The notes beneath the pieces are model-generated. The model was not told the origin of the DNA. It saw only the letters and a program-made list of their open reading frames with translations, and did no database searches. Shown here in pieces: positions 22,497 to 34,422 of a DNA stretch of 43,982 bases. Both the position numbers and the translations under genes were made by a program. The stretch comes from Haplosporangium gracile (lineage: Eukaryota > Mortierellomycota > Mortierellomycetes > Mortierellales > Mortierellaceae): assembly GCA_015499985.1 (NCBI GenBank), contig JAAAUF010000215.1:1248-45229 (forward strand), in the 5' to 3' direction. How positions within the stretch are numbered: position 1 is the first letter of the stretch; the number at the start of each line of letters is the position of its first letter.

Positions 22497-25400
22497 TCAT
22501 GTTGAGAGAGGGGCGTCGCCGCTGGTGGTGTTGTTGTTGCTGCTGCTGCCGCTGAGGCTGTTGTTGGACGAAAGATCCTCAGAGGCAACAATTATCACCC
22601 GCGTCTTGTCCTGATCCGCAGACAAATGCGTCCCCTTGTTGATCGGCTGCTGTCGTCGTGAGGACTCGCCACGGTTCGAGTTGGTCGACCAGACAACATT
22701 CTTGGACCCGACACGCTTCTTTTGCCTGTTCTTTGATCCATCGGCGCTTCCTGCGGGATCTGAACCAACAAAGTTGTCTACAACCGCCAGCAACGATTCC
22801 TGATCAGCCTTGCTGCTGGCCGAGAGCAGTCTGGGTGCTGCGGTGGCAATGTCAGCGAGACTAAACTCGACCGCCGCACGCGGGGCACGTCCACTGTTAC
22901 CTCCTGCGCTGCCATTGCTGCTGCCGTTGCTACCTCCACTGCCTCGACCTCCCTTCTGTCCATCGCCCCCGCTTCCTCCAGAAGCCTTCTTGTTGCGTCG
23001 GTTGGTCGTCGTAGAACTGGAGCCGTTCGACTTTTCCTGCTTTCCGCGAGAAGATGATGCCGGCTTGGAGGAGTCACCCGCTGTCGATGACGCACTATCT
23101 TTGTCATTCTTGGTCTGTTTGGCTCGATTCTTAGATTGACTCCGGTTGCTAGCAGTCCCGCCCTGACGACTAGAGCTGTTAGACTCCTTTGAAGAAGCTC
23201 CTCCCTTCTCGCTTCCTTGACTACGGTTTGATGACGACACCGAGTCACGTCGGCCAGAGTGTTGCTTGTTACTTCCAGTGGGGTCCTTGCTGTATGCTGG
23301 TCGGGTACCAATATTGAGAGTCTCCATGACAGACATCTCGCCCACCAAGTCATCGTCATCATCGTCATCATAGTCGACCTCGTCATAGTAGTAGTTTTGT
23401 GATCGGTATCCGTTGAGGTAACGTCGTCCAGCTGCGTAATTGTTGTTTGTGATCACGGTTCCGTTGGTCCCCTTCCGTACGTTGTTGTTACTGTGGTAAT
23501 AGCTAGGTGGAAAGACGAACTGGGCGCAGCATAGATTCAGGGAGGCGTTCTTGTAAAGAATGTCGAGAGCCCTCCTGAATTCCTCCCGCAAGCCCTTACT
23601 GCTCGTCATATCGGACGAATTTCCAAGATTGCGGCTGGTATCAATCGGCTCCTCCACACAAAACATCTTGTACTGCTTTCCTGGAAGATGCCATTCCTTG
23701 GACTCTTTTGTCAAATAACATCCCTCGCGCACCGAAATGACATGATTGTCATAATCAAATTCGATTGCAAACCTAACAAGCATCGAATGGAGGAATAGAA
23801 ATATGTTATTAGCTACGATGGCTCTCTTGCATTCGGAATGGCGGCTCAAATAAATCAAAGGTGAATGAGGATCGATAGTTATTTTCCCCTTTCTTTTCAA
23901 TATACCTTCGAAAAAAGGCATAAAGGAGTCCGCCTAACGTTTCCTTGTTGGGAAAGCCAAATCCCTCAAGGCTCTCGATGTCATCACAGAATGAAGTATT
24001 GTTTCCGTTGATGACTTGGTTGTCGTCCGAGAGGGTATGGGGGAGCTTGTGTAGAACTGGCAAGATGGGAGGCGACCGCATCTGCAAAAAGTTGATGACA
24101 ATGCAAATCCAGGTATATGTCGAGATGGTTCCTCCGTTCGCTAATAAAGCATGAATTAAAACATACACTGTAAGCAAAGAAACCTAGCGGAACATACTTC
24201 TTGTTATGCTGTATAGTATATACCAACATAAAAGTCAAGGGGATGTACCTGCGTCGTTAAGGACTCGCCTCCGCGCCCAATGCTTGATAATCATGGCGAA
24301 TGGGCGGACTCTAGGGTCGATGGCGACATAGGTCTTGATCATTTTTGTGTTCAAAAGTCCCAAGGGTGTGTTGATATTCACGTCGCACGAGAGATGCCTA
24401 ATTAAACAAATAAAAGAATTTCATGAACACAGAACGCAATTGTTAGCAACACAAACGAGTTTCGAAAGAAGGTTTGGACCGTTGAGATTGCGTGTTGGGC
24501 ATGGAAAAAAAACCAAAGCTCACGATCTCAGCGACTTACAGCTCTGGATCCCACAGCTTGACGATTGGAACTTTGGCTCTGGGTACGCAAAAGACCTTTT
24601 GCATTCCATGCTTACGGAAGGCATTTGCCAACATTTGAACGTTCTTCAGTCCAGACCAAGTCGTCATGATGCAGATATCAACGTCACTTGTGCTTGTCCC
24701 GAGATCATTAACGGTCGAGCTATGAAAGGGAGAGGATAATAATCATGTGTCGTGTCAATTAAAGGCATCCTGTTGATCGATTCACTAGTCGCTCTGGTTT
24801 TCCCTGTTGTAAAATGAGAACAAATCATACCCGAATGGATAAGCCTGAATGTCCTGTCCTGGCCATTCGACACTCAGAATGGTTTCAATCTTCTTAATGA
24901 ATTTCGTCCTGCGCTCATGACTTTGCTCCGTCGGCAAGAGACTCTATATTCGAGTAATGGGAACCATCAAGGCGGTCCAGGTTAAATCAACATTGTTCAC
25001 AGTACCGTCCAAGAACCAAAAAAAAAGCCAATTCATGCGGAAGAGTCAACATGTCGTACCTCGAAGAGGTCAACCATTTCCATTGAAAGCTTGACTTGGC
25101 TCTCATAAGGCAGGACAATGGGGAACCGCTCATGGAGTCGAGCTTGCTCTGATCGTTGTATTGCTGAAGGACGAGTCGTTGGCTTAGGCTGAGGAATAGG
25201 AGCAACCCCTGGCAGGAGTGTGGACCAAGCCGAGACCTTGGGAGGGTTGCCAGCCGAGGGAGCGGATGATCCTGCAGGACCAGATGTGTCGTCGGCGGAT
25301 AGTGATGCTGATGAAGTCTCTTCCTGCAAAGATGGCAACAATGCCTCTGATTCCGAGTCGGTAACGTAGGTCTGTTCCTCCTCGAGAGCTTGTTCAAGGT

Positions 25401-26178
25401 TTTGTTGCGCCTCGCTAATCTCCTGTGATGTGCTGTCAGACTCGTCCAAAGTCGCATCCTGATGGCCGCTTGCCTCCTTTCCAATTCCATTCTCAATGCT
25501 TTCGTCGTCATTGTCCTCCAAAGTATCAGCGTCGTTTTCGTCGCTCTTGCTGTAGACGGTTGCCTTGATAGGCGACAGGGGCGGTGTTGCGACCTGAGAG
25601 GGCGACATGGGCGAGTTTCCGTTGAGCAGTTCTTGTTGGATGGGGATTGCCGCCGAGGGGATGTTGCGATCGGTCGTGCTTAGTTTTGACAGAGGCAGGA
25701 CATCGATGGGAAACCGGGTCATCAATCGCTCTTTATCGGTAATGTCGACAGCGAAAGAATCGGGACCACTATCGGATTGAGAGTCTTCCAGGCTTGTGGG
25801 TGAATCAGGCCTGTGTAGGGATCGACAGCGAGCTTGGAATGCGAGACCTTGATCGACGGTGGTATGATCTTGGTCGTCATCGTCTTCTTTGTTGTTGCTG
25901 CTGTCGCTGCGCTTGAGATAGTGCTGTTGCTGAATTTCGCTCGATTGGTCTGGATCGTGTGAGTGTGAAGCTTCTCTGACCTTTGCTGATGTTTTTGTTA
26001 ACAGTGGAGCTGGCAAGAGTTCTCCCTCGGAGTTGGCAGAAAATGCAAGCTCGCAGTAGGTAGGTGTCGACGTTGACTCGATTTCTTTTTCCTGTTCTTG
26101 CTGGTGATGGGTCTGAGTCAACAAGGGTCGAAAAGAGTCGTCTGTGCCGGGGTGTGTGGTGATGTGGACCATTGGCAT
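22497..26178 (-). CDS. Cid1-family terminal nucleotidyltransferase (poly(A)/poly(U) RNA polymerase)
   Basis: Six minus-strand exons: 26178-25060, 24943-24831, 24719-24540, 24397-24249, 24140-23906 and 23772-22497 (1023 residues). Residues 1-350 are disordered, Ser/Glu/Asp-rich. The catalytic core begins at about 374 with LLPTEQSHERRTKFIKKIE. GSTVNDLGTSTSDVDI (411-426) carries the metal-binding aspartates D423 and D425, and the third is D476 in LSCDVNINTP. The PAP/25A-associated part includes the LGGLLYAFFRR and FAIEFDYDNHVIS blocks. From about 720 the C-terminal tail is Ser/Gly/Asn-rich. Relatives (S. pombe Cid1, Cid13) add uridines or adenines to mRNA 3' ends. In the segment EEPIDTSRNLG, R646 stands where, as I recall, Cid1 has the uridine-selecting His, so strict UTP specificity is doubtful. 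Substrate choice is not settled. Confidence 0.9.
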
Positions 26179-26634
26179 GACACTTTTTTTTAGCTCTCTT
26201 TGTTCTTCTAGGGTCTGAGAGTAAAGGAGTGAATGTGTAATGAGTTCCTTGTGTCTGGTGAAGGAACTTGTGCAAAGGAATGTGATGGTGGCAACAGGTT
26301 AGGGAATTGAACAAATTTGAATGTAAAAAAATGGCAGGATAACTCATAAGCTATTTTAGCTTGTTAAGCTTTTCGATTGTCTACTCACCGATTTGTGAAT
26401 GTATCAGTGTGAGTGTAGTAGTAGTAGCGGCGAAGTTGTTGTCTGCTGTTTGCTATCTGTTGACTGTTGACTGTTGTTGGTAGTTGATGTGTGTGTGAAT
26501 GACGTTGGCTTGAGGGTGTTTGTCTGTCTTTCTGTGAGGAAGAGAGAGAAGAGCGAATGAGGCTGGGGGTGAGTGAGGGTGGGAGAAATGAGAGAGTGAA
26601 GGATGGAGTAAAGAAGTTGTGGGAACACTGCAGA

Positions 26635-26835
26635 GGAAAGGGGAAGGGGAGAGAGTGAAGAGAGGGGAGAAGGGAGAAGGGAGGAGAGCTAAAAGAGTAA
26701 AGAGACTGTCAAAGGGCGAAGTGGCAGGAGGAGAAGAGACAAGAAGAGAAGAAAGAAGAGGAGAAGGAAAGAGAAAGAGACAAAGTCAAAGAGGAAGAAG
26801 ATGTAGGGGAAAGAACAAAAGAAAAAAAAAAAATT
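26635..26835 (+). repeat. Polypurine tract about 200 nt
   Basis: Almost only A and G on the plus strand, with few interruptions. It lies about 450 nt upstream of the nucleotidyltransferase start, where the coding strand reads as a long CT-tract. It could form a triplex or exclude nucleosomes. Confidence 0.8.
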
Positions 26836-26962
26836 GCGAGCAAAATGAGTTAGAGCAGAGAGTGATCACATCCACGGAGATAAGTACAAAACAAACGTCA
26901 AAGGCCAATTCTCAGTATATACAGAGGCTCTCGCATTCGCATACACTCTCCCCTCAACCATT

Positions 26963-27006
26963 CCCATTCTTCATTCTCCATTTTCCATTCTCCATTCTCC
27001 ATTCTC
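26963..27006 (+). repeat. Short tandem repeat, unit CATTCTC
   Basis: Five to six imperfect copies of a 7-8-bp unit (CATTCTC and close variants) in tandem. Confidence 0.75.
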
Positions 27007-28920
27007 ACCGTCATCGTCCTTTTCTACTTCTGTTTTTTTTTTTTACCCCTAAGGTTATTTATCTTTACAGTTGTTGTTTGCAGTGACCCTTGTCATCGGT
27101 CTTCTTAGGCAAACTACCAGTCCAGTTCCCTGGCCTCGAAAGAAAAAAAATAGGCGATGTGTTGTTGTTCTTTTTTTATCATCCCGGCCAATCAGAAGCC
27201 GTCTTTGTCAATCAAATTGCCAGTCATGATCAGCCTGGGCTAAATAACTTTGCACGTCAGAAGACAGTTGGTGACTGGGAGAAAGAAGCTGGGGCCACTT
27301 TCACAGAGGAAAAAAAAAGGGCATGTAGTCTGCACACTAGCCAACATCAATAAGGAGCCACGGAGCATTACATCGGGAAACAATTGCCTTGTTGCCTTGC
27401 CCTCGGAAGGAAATACATTCATTCACAGGTCAGAGGAACAACAACCCACCCGCATCCGTTGGAATAAAAGGAATCACTTATTCGCTTGCATTTGCATTTT
27501 GCCCATTCGGATGTAACAACCTAATTTTGCCCACGAAGCATTCTTCCTTTCCCCTACTTCTCCACATAATTACACATTGGATATGCGGGCATGCACTAAA
27601 ATCACCTCCGTGGGCGTTTAAACAAACAAAACAAAAAAAAATGCGCCCAAAAAATATACACGGTTTTCTATCTCTCCACTCTTTCGCTCACTTCTTGATC
27701 GAACGGGAGAACAACATGCATGCATGTACAGGTCAATTGAACCTTTCTTCTCTTTTTTGTTGTCTCTGTTTACTCAAACAAACATACACACTCCAAAACA
27801 AGACCAACAAGGATGACAAATTCTAGCATGTGGGAGTAGCTCCCTTATACTTTTTGCCTTCTTTGCCATTTTCTTCATTCCCTATTCTCGCCGAGATCGC
27901 TTTATCAGCCTTACACTAGCCAACCAGCTAACCTCAACAAACAATAAAATAAAGAGAGAAAAAAACGCAGTTGAAGACATTGATAACATAATAAACATCC
28001 GAGCTCGGACATGCAAACATTCTCTTTTTTGTTATTCTTACTCATCGTCACTCAAAGAAGTGGGATGATGTATGGGTCTTGTCTAGATCCTCTCGATAAA
28101 GTAAAAAAAAATACCAACAATCATCTGATCCCTACGTTTCTTCATCAGTGCCCTCTACCATGTCTCTTTCAAACAATACCATCAGCCATCCCGATAGTCG
28201 CGAGGAGATTCGGCTCTACATGCGTGTCCGAGACTAGCAAACAAAGATCATTCCACAAGAGACACTTCTTCTCTATCTTGTACATCCATCATCTCATTTG
28301 ATATCATAACTCGGCATGACCCCGTTTAGACCAACAACCCAGCCTCCATTGGTGGGTCTGTGTGCACATACTGAATCTAGACGCGCCTGTTTGTTCGTTA
28401 GTGACACGTGCATTTTTCATTCCTCCACAACAAAGAAAAAAACGTTTAAAATGAACGAAAGCCCAATGCAAGGACACAGCTTCCCCATCTTTTCTTTGTA
28501 ATGATGTCAAGCTAGACCATGTACGTTGATGTCAACCGTCAAACCAAGGGATGTTCGGTGTGTGTGTGGAGGAGTAGCATAGATTTCGCCTTGTCGTAGA
28601 CATGAATCATGAATTGATCAGTTGCTGATGGCTGATTGGTTGTTTCGCGCTCAGATTTGAATTGCGGAACATTTTTTTTTTGTTCCTTCGCGTCCTTTTG
28701 TTTCTATCTCCATCTTCACTGACAACAGAAAACCATGCAACGAAAAACAAAGACAAAAAAGAGTAAAGAATAACATAATATTTCTCTTTTCTCCGTCGAT
28801 CCTTTTTCTTTAATTAACCCACATTCTCATCACCAATTGCCCCCCTTCGTTCCCAGAGTGTTCTCATCAGCCTCCATCGCCTTTACATCCCTGTACTCTA
28901 CCCATACCTCCTCCTTCGCA

Positions 28921-31856
28921 ATGTATCGCTCCATTCTCTCAGGTAAAACCCTCCCCAAGTTGTTCACCCTTTCTCAAGCAAAAAAAAAAAAGTTGAATGC
29001 GCACTTCTGCTCACTCCCTATTCTCTGCCAAATTCATCAAGAAAGGCTGGCATGGGATAAAAATGTGAAAATCGCCTAACAGAACTTTAATTTCATTTTC
29101 ATCCTTCTTGCTCCACGCCTTGTAGCACCACGAGGGTCCTCCTGGTCCATCCTCCCCACACCCACACCACCTATTCAACAACGCTACCACACCATCATCG
29201 TTGCTTCCAATTGCAAGGCTCATCTCCACTCTCATCGTCGCATCTTAGCAACCGGACGACAGCGGCCCCAAGGTCAGCACCAGCAACACTTTTACAGGCA
29301 GCAACAAACTATCTCCCAGCCATCCTCACTCTCTTCAATATTATCGCCAACATCATCAAACGCTGGATCATCATTGGCATTCCACCCATCAGCACCATGC
29401 TCATTTCGCCTCCTCCGCTCCTCCCAAGCCGCTCAACAACTCCTCCTAAAACCAACACTCGACAAAGAAACCCTTCTCGCCCGCGCTGCGGAGCTGGCCA
29501 GGATTAGAATCACCAAGGGGGTTGTTGTTGGGCCATTAACTACCACGTCTCAAGCAGGAGCGGCTCTCGGCGATGCCGTTCACAAAGCAACCATATCAGG
29601 AGCAGACGCAGGAGTGGGAGGAGAGGGAGCAGCGAAACCAAAGAAGCTACTCTGGGTGAGAGTCAAGAAGGAGTTGATTCATTATTGGCATGGAACCAAA
29701 TTGTTGGGGACAGAGATCAAAATCTCGACTAAGCTGGCCAACCGTCTCCTCCACGGCAGCAAACTCACCCGTCGTGAGCAGCGTCAGGTAACCTTTTTAT
29801 GTTGCTATCCGTCAGTTATGAATAAGGATAACAGGGTTGACAACTGACAATACTTCTCGTGCTCGTTCGTATTCGCTCGTGTTTTCCTTCTATGAGTAGC
29901 TGCGACGAACATCGAGAGATTTGCTGAGATTGATCCCGTTCTCAGTCTTTATCATTGTCCCATTCATGGAATTCCTCCTCCCAGTCGCCCTCAAACTCTT
30001 CCCCAATATGCTCCCCTCAACCTTTGAGGACAGGTTCGCGGAGGAAGAAAAAAGACGCAAGCTCTTCAAGATGCGCCTCGAAATGGCCAAATTCCTTCAG
30101 GAAACCATCATTCAACAACAACACTCCAACACCGCTCCTACCTCCACCACCACCACCAATGACAATTTCAATACAACCGCGACAGAAAGAGCAGAGGCGA
30201 TCAAAGAGTTTGGAGAATGTTTTCGTAAAGTTCGTTCAACAAACGCAGATGAACAACCACCGACAACTGCAGAAATGATTCGTGTGGCACGACTCTTTGG
30301 AGACGAGTTGACGGTTGATAATTTGAGTCGGCCACAGTTATTGTCCATGTGTCGATACATGAACCTCAACGCCTTCGGAACGGACAACTTTCTGAGGTAC
30401 CAGATCCGTGCCAGCATGAGCTCCATCCGCAAAGACGACAAGGTAACTCTTTTCTGTTTGTTGCATTGTTTATGGTGCGTCTATATGCCAATTCTCCTCA
30501 ATCATACTCACCCATACTCTACCCCACGCACTCGAATAGCTAATAATGACAGAGGGAGTAGATTCACTGACAGACCACGAGCTTCAAGCAGCATGCCAAT
30601 CGCGCGGGATAAACACCACAGACGTCTCAGCGACGCGACTCCGGACAGAACTCGCCCAATGGCTTGAACTCCACCTCACTTACTCCATCCCCGCAACAAT
30701 CCTCATCCTCTCCCGGACCTTCTCGTATTCGAACTCTTATATACCTGATCGACCCGGCAAAGTACTCCATGCGACCCTATCCTCCCTCACAAACTCGCTT
30801 CTCCACGAGACCGAACTCCATCACTCCGAACAAGTCGCCGCCGCCGGTGGCACCACCGCTTCTGTAGCCGCAACAGCAATCGACCCAGAACTTAAACTCA
30901 AGGTGTTGCAACAGCAGGAGGAACTCATTGCGAGCGAGAAGGCGCAGGAGGAAGAGATCCGGAAACTGTGTATGGAGCAAGCCAGAGTCGAAAAGAAGAT
31001 TGAACTCTTGGAACGACAGCGGCTTGCTGAGGAGCAGAGTGCCAATGCTGCGCCCATACTCCTTGGGTTCTCTTATTCTACCGATGACCTATTGTATCGA
31101 TCACCCACAGATAACGCAACAACAGCTGCAGCAGATGCGGCACACTATACTCAGCCTGCTGAAGAACCTGTCGTCAGCATCTCATCCGACTCTGATCAGA
31201 TCTTCGTCAAGAGACAACAACCCACACCAACCTCAACAACAGTAACACAGCCCAAATCACACCTCACTACCGTCCAATTCCTGGAACTCCGCAAGGCCCT
31301 CTTGGTCATGACCTCTCCATCCCCAGTCATTGAAGAGCGTGTCAAACTCGAGGGCCTCAAAGAACAACAAGCCCAACAAGCCCAAGCCCGCCAACAGGAC
31401 CAAGGAACCTTTTTCTCACACAACATTGTTTCCTTCTCTCAACAACAGCAACGTGAATCCAACAACACTACTACTGCTCCTGGAACACAAGCTGCTGACC
31501 GCCTGTTGAGCAGCCGCGTCGAAAGGATGATCTCGAAACTCGACGAGGAACTACAAGCCTACGAAACCTACAGCCAAGAGAAATTCAAGCCCATAGAAAC
31601 CAACGATCGGAACGAACTGACCGTCGCCGAGATCGAAGCCGCCCTCAAGATCATCAAACACACACCCAACGACGACACTATCAAGCTGATTGTTCAGAAA
31701 CTCGACATCGATAGCGATGGCCTCATTCAGCTGGACCATATCTTTGAGCTGGCTGATCTGGTGGAGCAGGAAGAAGGCACCGGTGGTATTATTGGAAAGG
31801 ATGTTGTCGTTGACGGAAAGCGACTCAAGAAAACGGATGTCCTCAAAGATAACTAA
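28921..31856 (+). CDS. LETM1: LETM1/Mdm38 mitochondrial inner-membrane protein
   Basis: Four exons: 28921-28942, 29126-29787, 29900-30442 and 30540-31856 (847 residues). The first exon codes only seven residues. About 130 residues of Arg/Ser/Gln-rich presequence precede the core. The LETM1 domain includes KELIHYWHGTKLLGTEI, LTRREQRQ joined by splicing to LRRTSRDLLRLIPFSVFI, the membrane helix (about 238-262) and FPNMLPSTFE. Then come LSRPQLLSMCRYMNL, the join DDK|LIMTEGVDSLTDHELQ, and AQWLELHL. A coiled coil follows at about 524-575. The C-terminus has an EF-hand-like loop at 798-809 (DIDSDGLIQLDH). Family role: potassium/proton (or calcium/proton) exchange and binding of mitochondrial ribosomes for membrane insertion. 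The EF-hand has His at loop position 12, where Glu/Asp is usual. The start is the first ATG with a donor in phase. Confidence 0.94.
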
Positions 31857-32012
31857 CATCAACTTAAGAAAATAGATTGTGTACAAATTGAAGTGTATAT
31901 TTTTGTTCCTGTTGATTCTGTGATATGGTGTCCTTCATCCTTCATCTCCTGCTGTTGTATGTTCCTGCTTTCGTTCAGCAACCTTCGCATAATAGTTTCC
32001 CAATCCGTTCGT
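31857..32012. other. Short convergent gap, LETM1 / BAR protein
   Basis: Only 156 bp separate the facing stop codons, so 3' untranslated regions of usual length would overlap. Confidence 0.7.
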
Positions 32013-33869
32013 TTATTCGCTGCGGCTGTTGCGGTAAAGGGCCTCCTGGGTGACCGAGAGCTCGTCGATCTCTGGTGCAACATCAGCCAAAATCTCCTGT
32101 GCCTCCTTGTAGAATGCGAGCTGAGCAGCAACCAAGTCAGCCAAGTTGCGAAGAGGTTCGGGCTAACCATGGACAAGTTAAATGAAACGGCAATTAGTAC
32201 ATATTCATAATCAATGCCTCAAAGAACACCCCATCAATTGCTCACAAGACGTCAAGCACAGCAACAAAGAAGACTTACGTTCTCGAGGACGGTCTTCATG
32301 AGGGTGGTGGCCTCCTCGACGGCAGCGACAAAGAGATCCTCAGCCTGCTCGACCTCAACCCGGCTGGCCTCGGACCTCTCGGGCCTGGCAAATTTGTACT
32401 GGGCTTTGGCAGAGTCCAAGGAGAGGCGAGCGTTCTGTACGTTGCGACGGGCCTTCATGGCGAATCCAATCTGGGTGTTCAAGGTGGTTCCGAAGGGAGC
32501 GACAAACTTTGTCGAGATCTCGTTGTCCATCTTCAACCTAAAGTCACCAATCTTTTCCTGAACGGTAGCAAACTTGAACAATGCAGATCCCATAGGCTCC
32601 TCCAACCCAAGCTGTTCTGATCCCTGGAAACTGGCGCGAGACAAGGCATGGGCAAGAGTCTTGGGAGGGGCAACCTCCTTGCGCTCCTCGAGAGCAGCGG
32701 CCTCAGAGGCAGCCTTCTCAGCGGGCGAGAGAGCGACGGCCTGGATCTTGTCGGTGACAGTACGGCCAAACTCTCCGAGGGTCTCCTGCAGTTGGGCGGG
32801 GTAGTCGTAGCTCGAGTTTTGGTATGTGCGGGTGACACGAAGGAGACTGTTGTGCATGTTACGCAATGCATCAACGCGCTATGTGTCCGAAATATGTCCA
32901 AACATACCATTAGATTGCGTCCAGGGATGTTCTTTCTTCTTTTTCTTCTGCTCCGGAATACAGAATCATCAGGTGTGTGCTCCTAGGATTGTTCTCTCTA
33001 AGCTCCAGTGCGAATAAGCGTTTTTTCTTCTTCATTTCAGACTGCGTCAAGCCTCCTCTTCTTCCGTTAAGTCTACCTGTTCTCCAGAGCACAAAAAAAG
33101 TGCCACAAAAGTGTGTTTGTTTTCTGATTCATTCATACCTTCTCCAAGTCCTTGTACTCCTGAGGAAGCTCGGTAATGTCCTCTGCGGTGCCCATCTTCT
33201 CCTGAGCAAACTATTTTTTTCAAATGCGAAATGAACATGGCGCAACAAGGATGTTAGAGCAGTGAATGCTTAAGCTTATGCAAGAGTGATAAAGAGCGTG
33301 ACCAAGGGAAGAGCGGTGCTGTTGCTGTTGGCTTTGCTGGTGAGGTGGTATTCCTGGTCGATGCAGTTCTCTTAACGAAGGCCCAAGTCGTTTCTGTTGT
33401 CGTCCTGTTCTTTATCCTTCTTTCTTATCGGCATTCCTGTGTTTAACTGGCTGACTGTCTGGCTTGGCGTTGTTTTCGTGGGCGGCTAAAGGCTGTTAGA
33501 ATTGTCCGTGACCATGAAGTGATAATGATAAAGGTCGCTGGTACACTCCCCGGTGCAGTAGGGGGTGGTAACGCGTGTGTCGAAGAAGCGCAGGTAGGCG
33601 CTGTCGATGGAGATACAGCAGTCTTATGGGCCAGTGGACCAAGCAAGGAGTATTGCTGCAGTTTGTTCATCGGTGCATCAAGACACGACACAACACGTTG
33701 TATGCGGGGATGATGACCTTCTTCTCCCTGTCAGATGAGAGAGGGTGAGTGTGGATGGGTATAAGCAAGCGAGCAAGCATGTATTTACCTGCTTGACTTG
33801 TCCGAACTGCTTGCCGAGCTTAGCGGCAAGGGGGTTGAGCTGCGAGGAGAATGCCTTGAACTGGTCCAT
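32013..33869 (-). CDS. BAR-domain protein, Gvp36-like
   Basis: Four minus-strand exons: 33869-33789, 33210-33139, 32878-32279 and 32162-32013 (300 residues). The protein is a single BAR_2-type domain: an amphipathic N-terminus (MDQFKAFSSQLNPLAAKLG), then the family signature MGTAEDITELPQEYKDLEK joined by splicing to RVDALRNMHNSLL. Long charged helices follow, including KFVAPFGTTLNTQIGFAMKA and VEVEQAEDLFVAAVEEATTL. BAR proteins dimerise into curved bundles that bind and bend membranes; yeast Gvp36 is Golgi- and endosome-associated and affects endocytosis and vacuole form. The first intron (578 nt) is much longer than the others here. The leader next to the ATG is a CAA-triplet run. GPC1 lies upstream on the same strand. 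Confidence 0.9.
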
Positions 33870-33910
33870 TGTTGTTGTTGTTGTTGTTGTGGTGGTGGCG
33901 GTGGTGGATG
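33870..33910 (-). repeat. CAA/CAC triplet run directly before the BAR-protein start codon
   Basis: Read on the minus strand, a (CAC)n-like stretch passes into about seven CAA triplets that end at the ATG. An unstructured leader of this kind favours scanning. Confidence 0.8.
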
Positions 33911-34422
33911 TTTTTGTTGCTGTGGTAATGAGAATAAAGATGAAAGAAGAGAGAGAGAGCGAAAGAGAGTTGAGAGCGGCGTTTTCTTTTTTTTTTCTTC
34001 GTTCCTTTGGTTCTTCCTACCTGTGTATCTCGTCAGCCTGGTGGGACAGAAGGAAATTTTGAATTCTCATCGTTTTTTTCGCGGGTGCCTGTTGTCTCCC
34101 CTGTGCCCTGTCTGCCTGGAGGTCGGTGTGCCTCATGACGTTGCGATGAAATTGCACCCTTCGTGATACCGGACCCCCATACCTCATGCATCTCATCAAT
34201 GAACAGCCACGGACAGCGCAATGGAGACTATCACTATTCGAAAATGGCGCTATCATCGCACACAACAAAACAACCTCAAACAAAGATCGATCGTTATTCA
34301 TGATGCAAGGGAAGGTCTTTTATATTGGTATTTTCAACGGGAAGAAAGAAACTAGAAGCGTTAATGCATCAGACAAGTAGGTAATCAATTACTTTGTGTA
34401 AACAAGAGGAGAAGAGAGAGAT
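33911..34422. promoter_or_regulatory. Upstream region of the BAR gene and 3' end of GPC1
   Basis: The DNA between the GPC1 stop and the BAR leader, both genes on the minus strand. It contains a purine-rich stretch (33936-33975) followed by a T-run near 33989-33997. No coding frame is supported. Confidence 0.5.

Larger units (their letters stand above)
26179..28920. promoter_or_regulatory. Long divergent intergenic region, nucleotidyltransferase / LETM1
   Basis: 2.7 kb between two start codons facing away from each other, with no supported gene. It holds a long purine tract, a short tandem repeat (both listed separately) and a GGCCAATCA element with CCAAT at 27188-27192, a good NF-Y/HAP-type box. 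Many A-runs and CA/TC-rich patches occur. The promoters lie at the ends; 27.1-28.7 kb is unexplained and could contain an unannotated noncoding transcript, but nothing in the sequence proves one. Confidence 0.5.
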
